A stretch of 5,931 bases of DNA from Acidobacteriota bacterium. Its GTDB lineage: Bacteria > Acidobacteriota > Blastocatellia > RBC074. Position numbers and translations under genes: made by a program. The stretch is from contig JABFSD010001080.1 in NCBI GenBank assembly GCA_013140935.1, positions 1 to 5,931 of the forward strand. The letters run 5' to 3'. The notes beneath the pieces were generated by a model. That model saw only the letters and a list, made by a program, of their open reading frames with translations, had not been told where the DNA came from and searched no databases. This document shows, piece by piece, positions 5,720-5,931 of this stretch. The stretch's first letter is position 1, and every line of letters starts with the position of its first letter.

Positions 5720-5931
5720 ATGCGAAATCGTTTTTCCCACTGCGGGATGAGTAGCTGTGCGTTGGTGTGCGGCTGGCTGGTTTTGCTTTCGGCCTTCACA
5801 CCGGCACAGGTCAAAAGGCAAAACGAAGACGAAACGACGATTCGCATCTCGACGGAACTCGTTATTCTCGACGCGCAAGTGTTGCGCAAAAAGAACGGCG
5901 TCGTCGTCAGCGAACTTCTGCAAAACGATTT
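5720..5931 (+). CDS. VWFA-related acidobacterial secreted protein, N-terminus (cut by window edge)
   Basis: Open from ATG 5720 to the window end with 70 complete codons, so only the N-terminus is visible. Residues 1-29 form a signal peptide: a basic start MRNR, a cysteine-containing hydrophobic core (CALVCGWLVLLSAF), and a likely cleavage after TPA. Residues 40-70 (TIRISTELVILDAQVLRKKN, then GVVVSELLQND) match the start of the TIGR03436 VWFA-related acidobacterial domain, whose usual form is VxLDVxVxDKxGxxVxxLxxxDFxxxEDG. The von Willebrand A domain and any metal-ion-dependent adhesion site would lie beyond the edge. Function in this family is unknown; the proteins are exported and presumed to bind other proteins or the cell surface. 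The gene starts 9 bp after malQ and is probably in the same transcript. The assignment rests on one short motif region. Confidence 0.72.
   Translation, partial: MRNRFSHCGMSSCALVCGWLVLLSAFTPAQVKRQNEDETTIRISTELVILDAQVLRKKNGVVVSELLQND

Overview
The window most likely comes from a member of the Acidobacteriota; Blastocatellia is possible but only a guess. Two genes carry domains that are hallmarks of that phylum: a secreted protein built like the TIGR03437 (Solibacter C-terminal) module, and the start of a VWFA-related acidobacterial protein (TIGR03436-like). Base composition is moderately G+C-rich and the coding regions share one style, with no sign of recent transfer. There are no tRNA or rRNA genes, CRISPR arrays, insertion sequences or phage genes.

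Layout. The left quarter (1-1719) is a two-gene minus-strand unit. A 65-residue protein of unknown function is followed, with a 4-bp ATGA overlap, by a large secreted alpha/beta-hydrolase of the acetyl-xylan-esterase-like type. The hydrolase runs off the left edge (508 residues visible, no stop). A 97-bp divergent intergenic region (1720-1816) separates this unit from the plus-strand genes and should hold promoters for both directions.

The plus strand carries five genes. A stand-alone glucose-1-phosphate cytidylyltransferase (rfbF, 1817-2602) comes first. After a 131-bp gap with a possible promoter comes a 169-residue lipoprotein with a PCYCYC cysteine motif (2734-3243). It is followed 14 bp later by the TIGR03437-like secreted protein (3258-4052, TTG start with a strong Shine-Dalgarno). 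A 57-bp heptanucleotide inverted repeat (4050-4106) then leads to the GH77 4-alpha-glucanotransferase malQ (4121-5710). Last is a VWFA-related secreted protein (from 5720), cut by the right edge, whose ribosome binding site overlaps the malQ stop codon.

How they fit together. MalQ (glucan rearrangement) and RfbF (CTP + glucose-1-phosphate to CDP-glucose) both belong to glucose and glucan metabolism, but the usual CDP-glucose partner genes are not in view and nothing directly links the two. Four products (hydrolase, lipoprotein, TIGR03437-like protein, VWFA protein) carry export signals, so much of the window encodes envelope or secreted functions. The least understood parts are the lipoprotein/TIGR03437 pair, the 65-residue protein coupled to the esterase, and the heptad hairpin that closes all six reading frames and lies directly before malQ, which has no visible Shine-Dalgarno.
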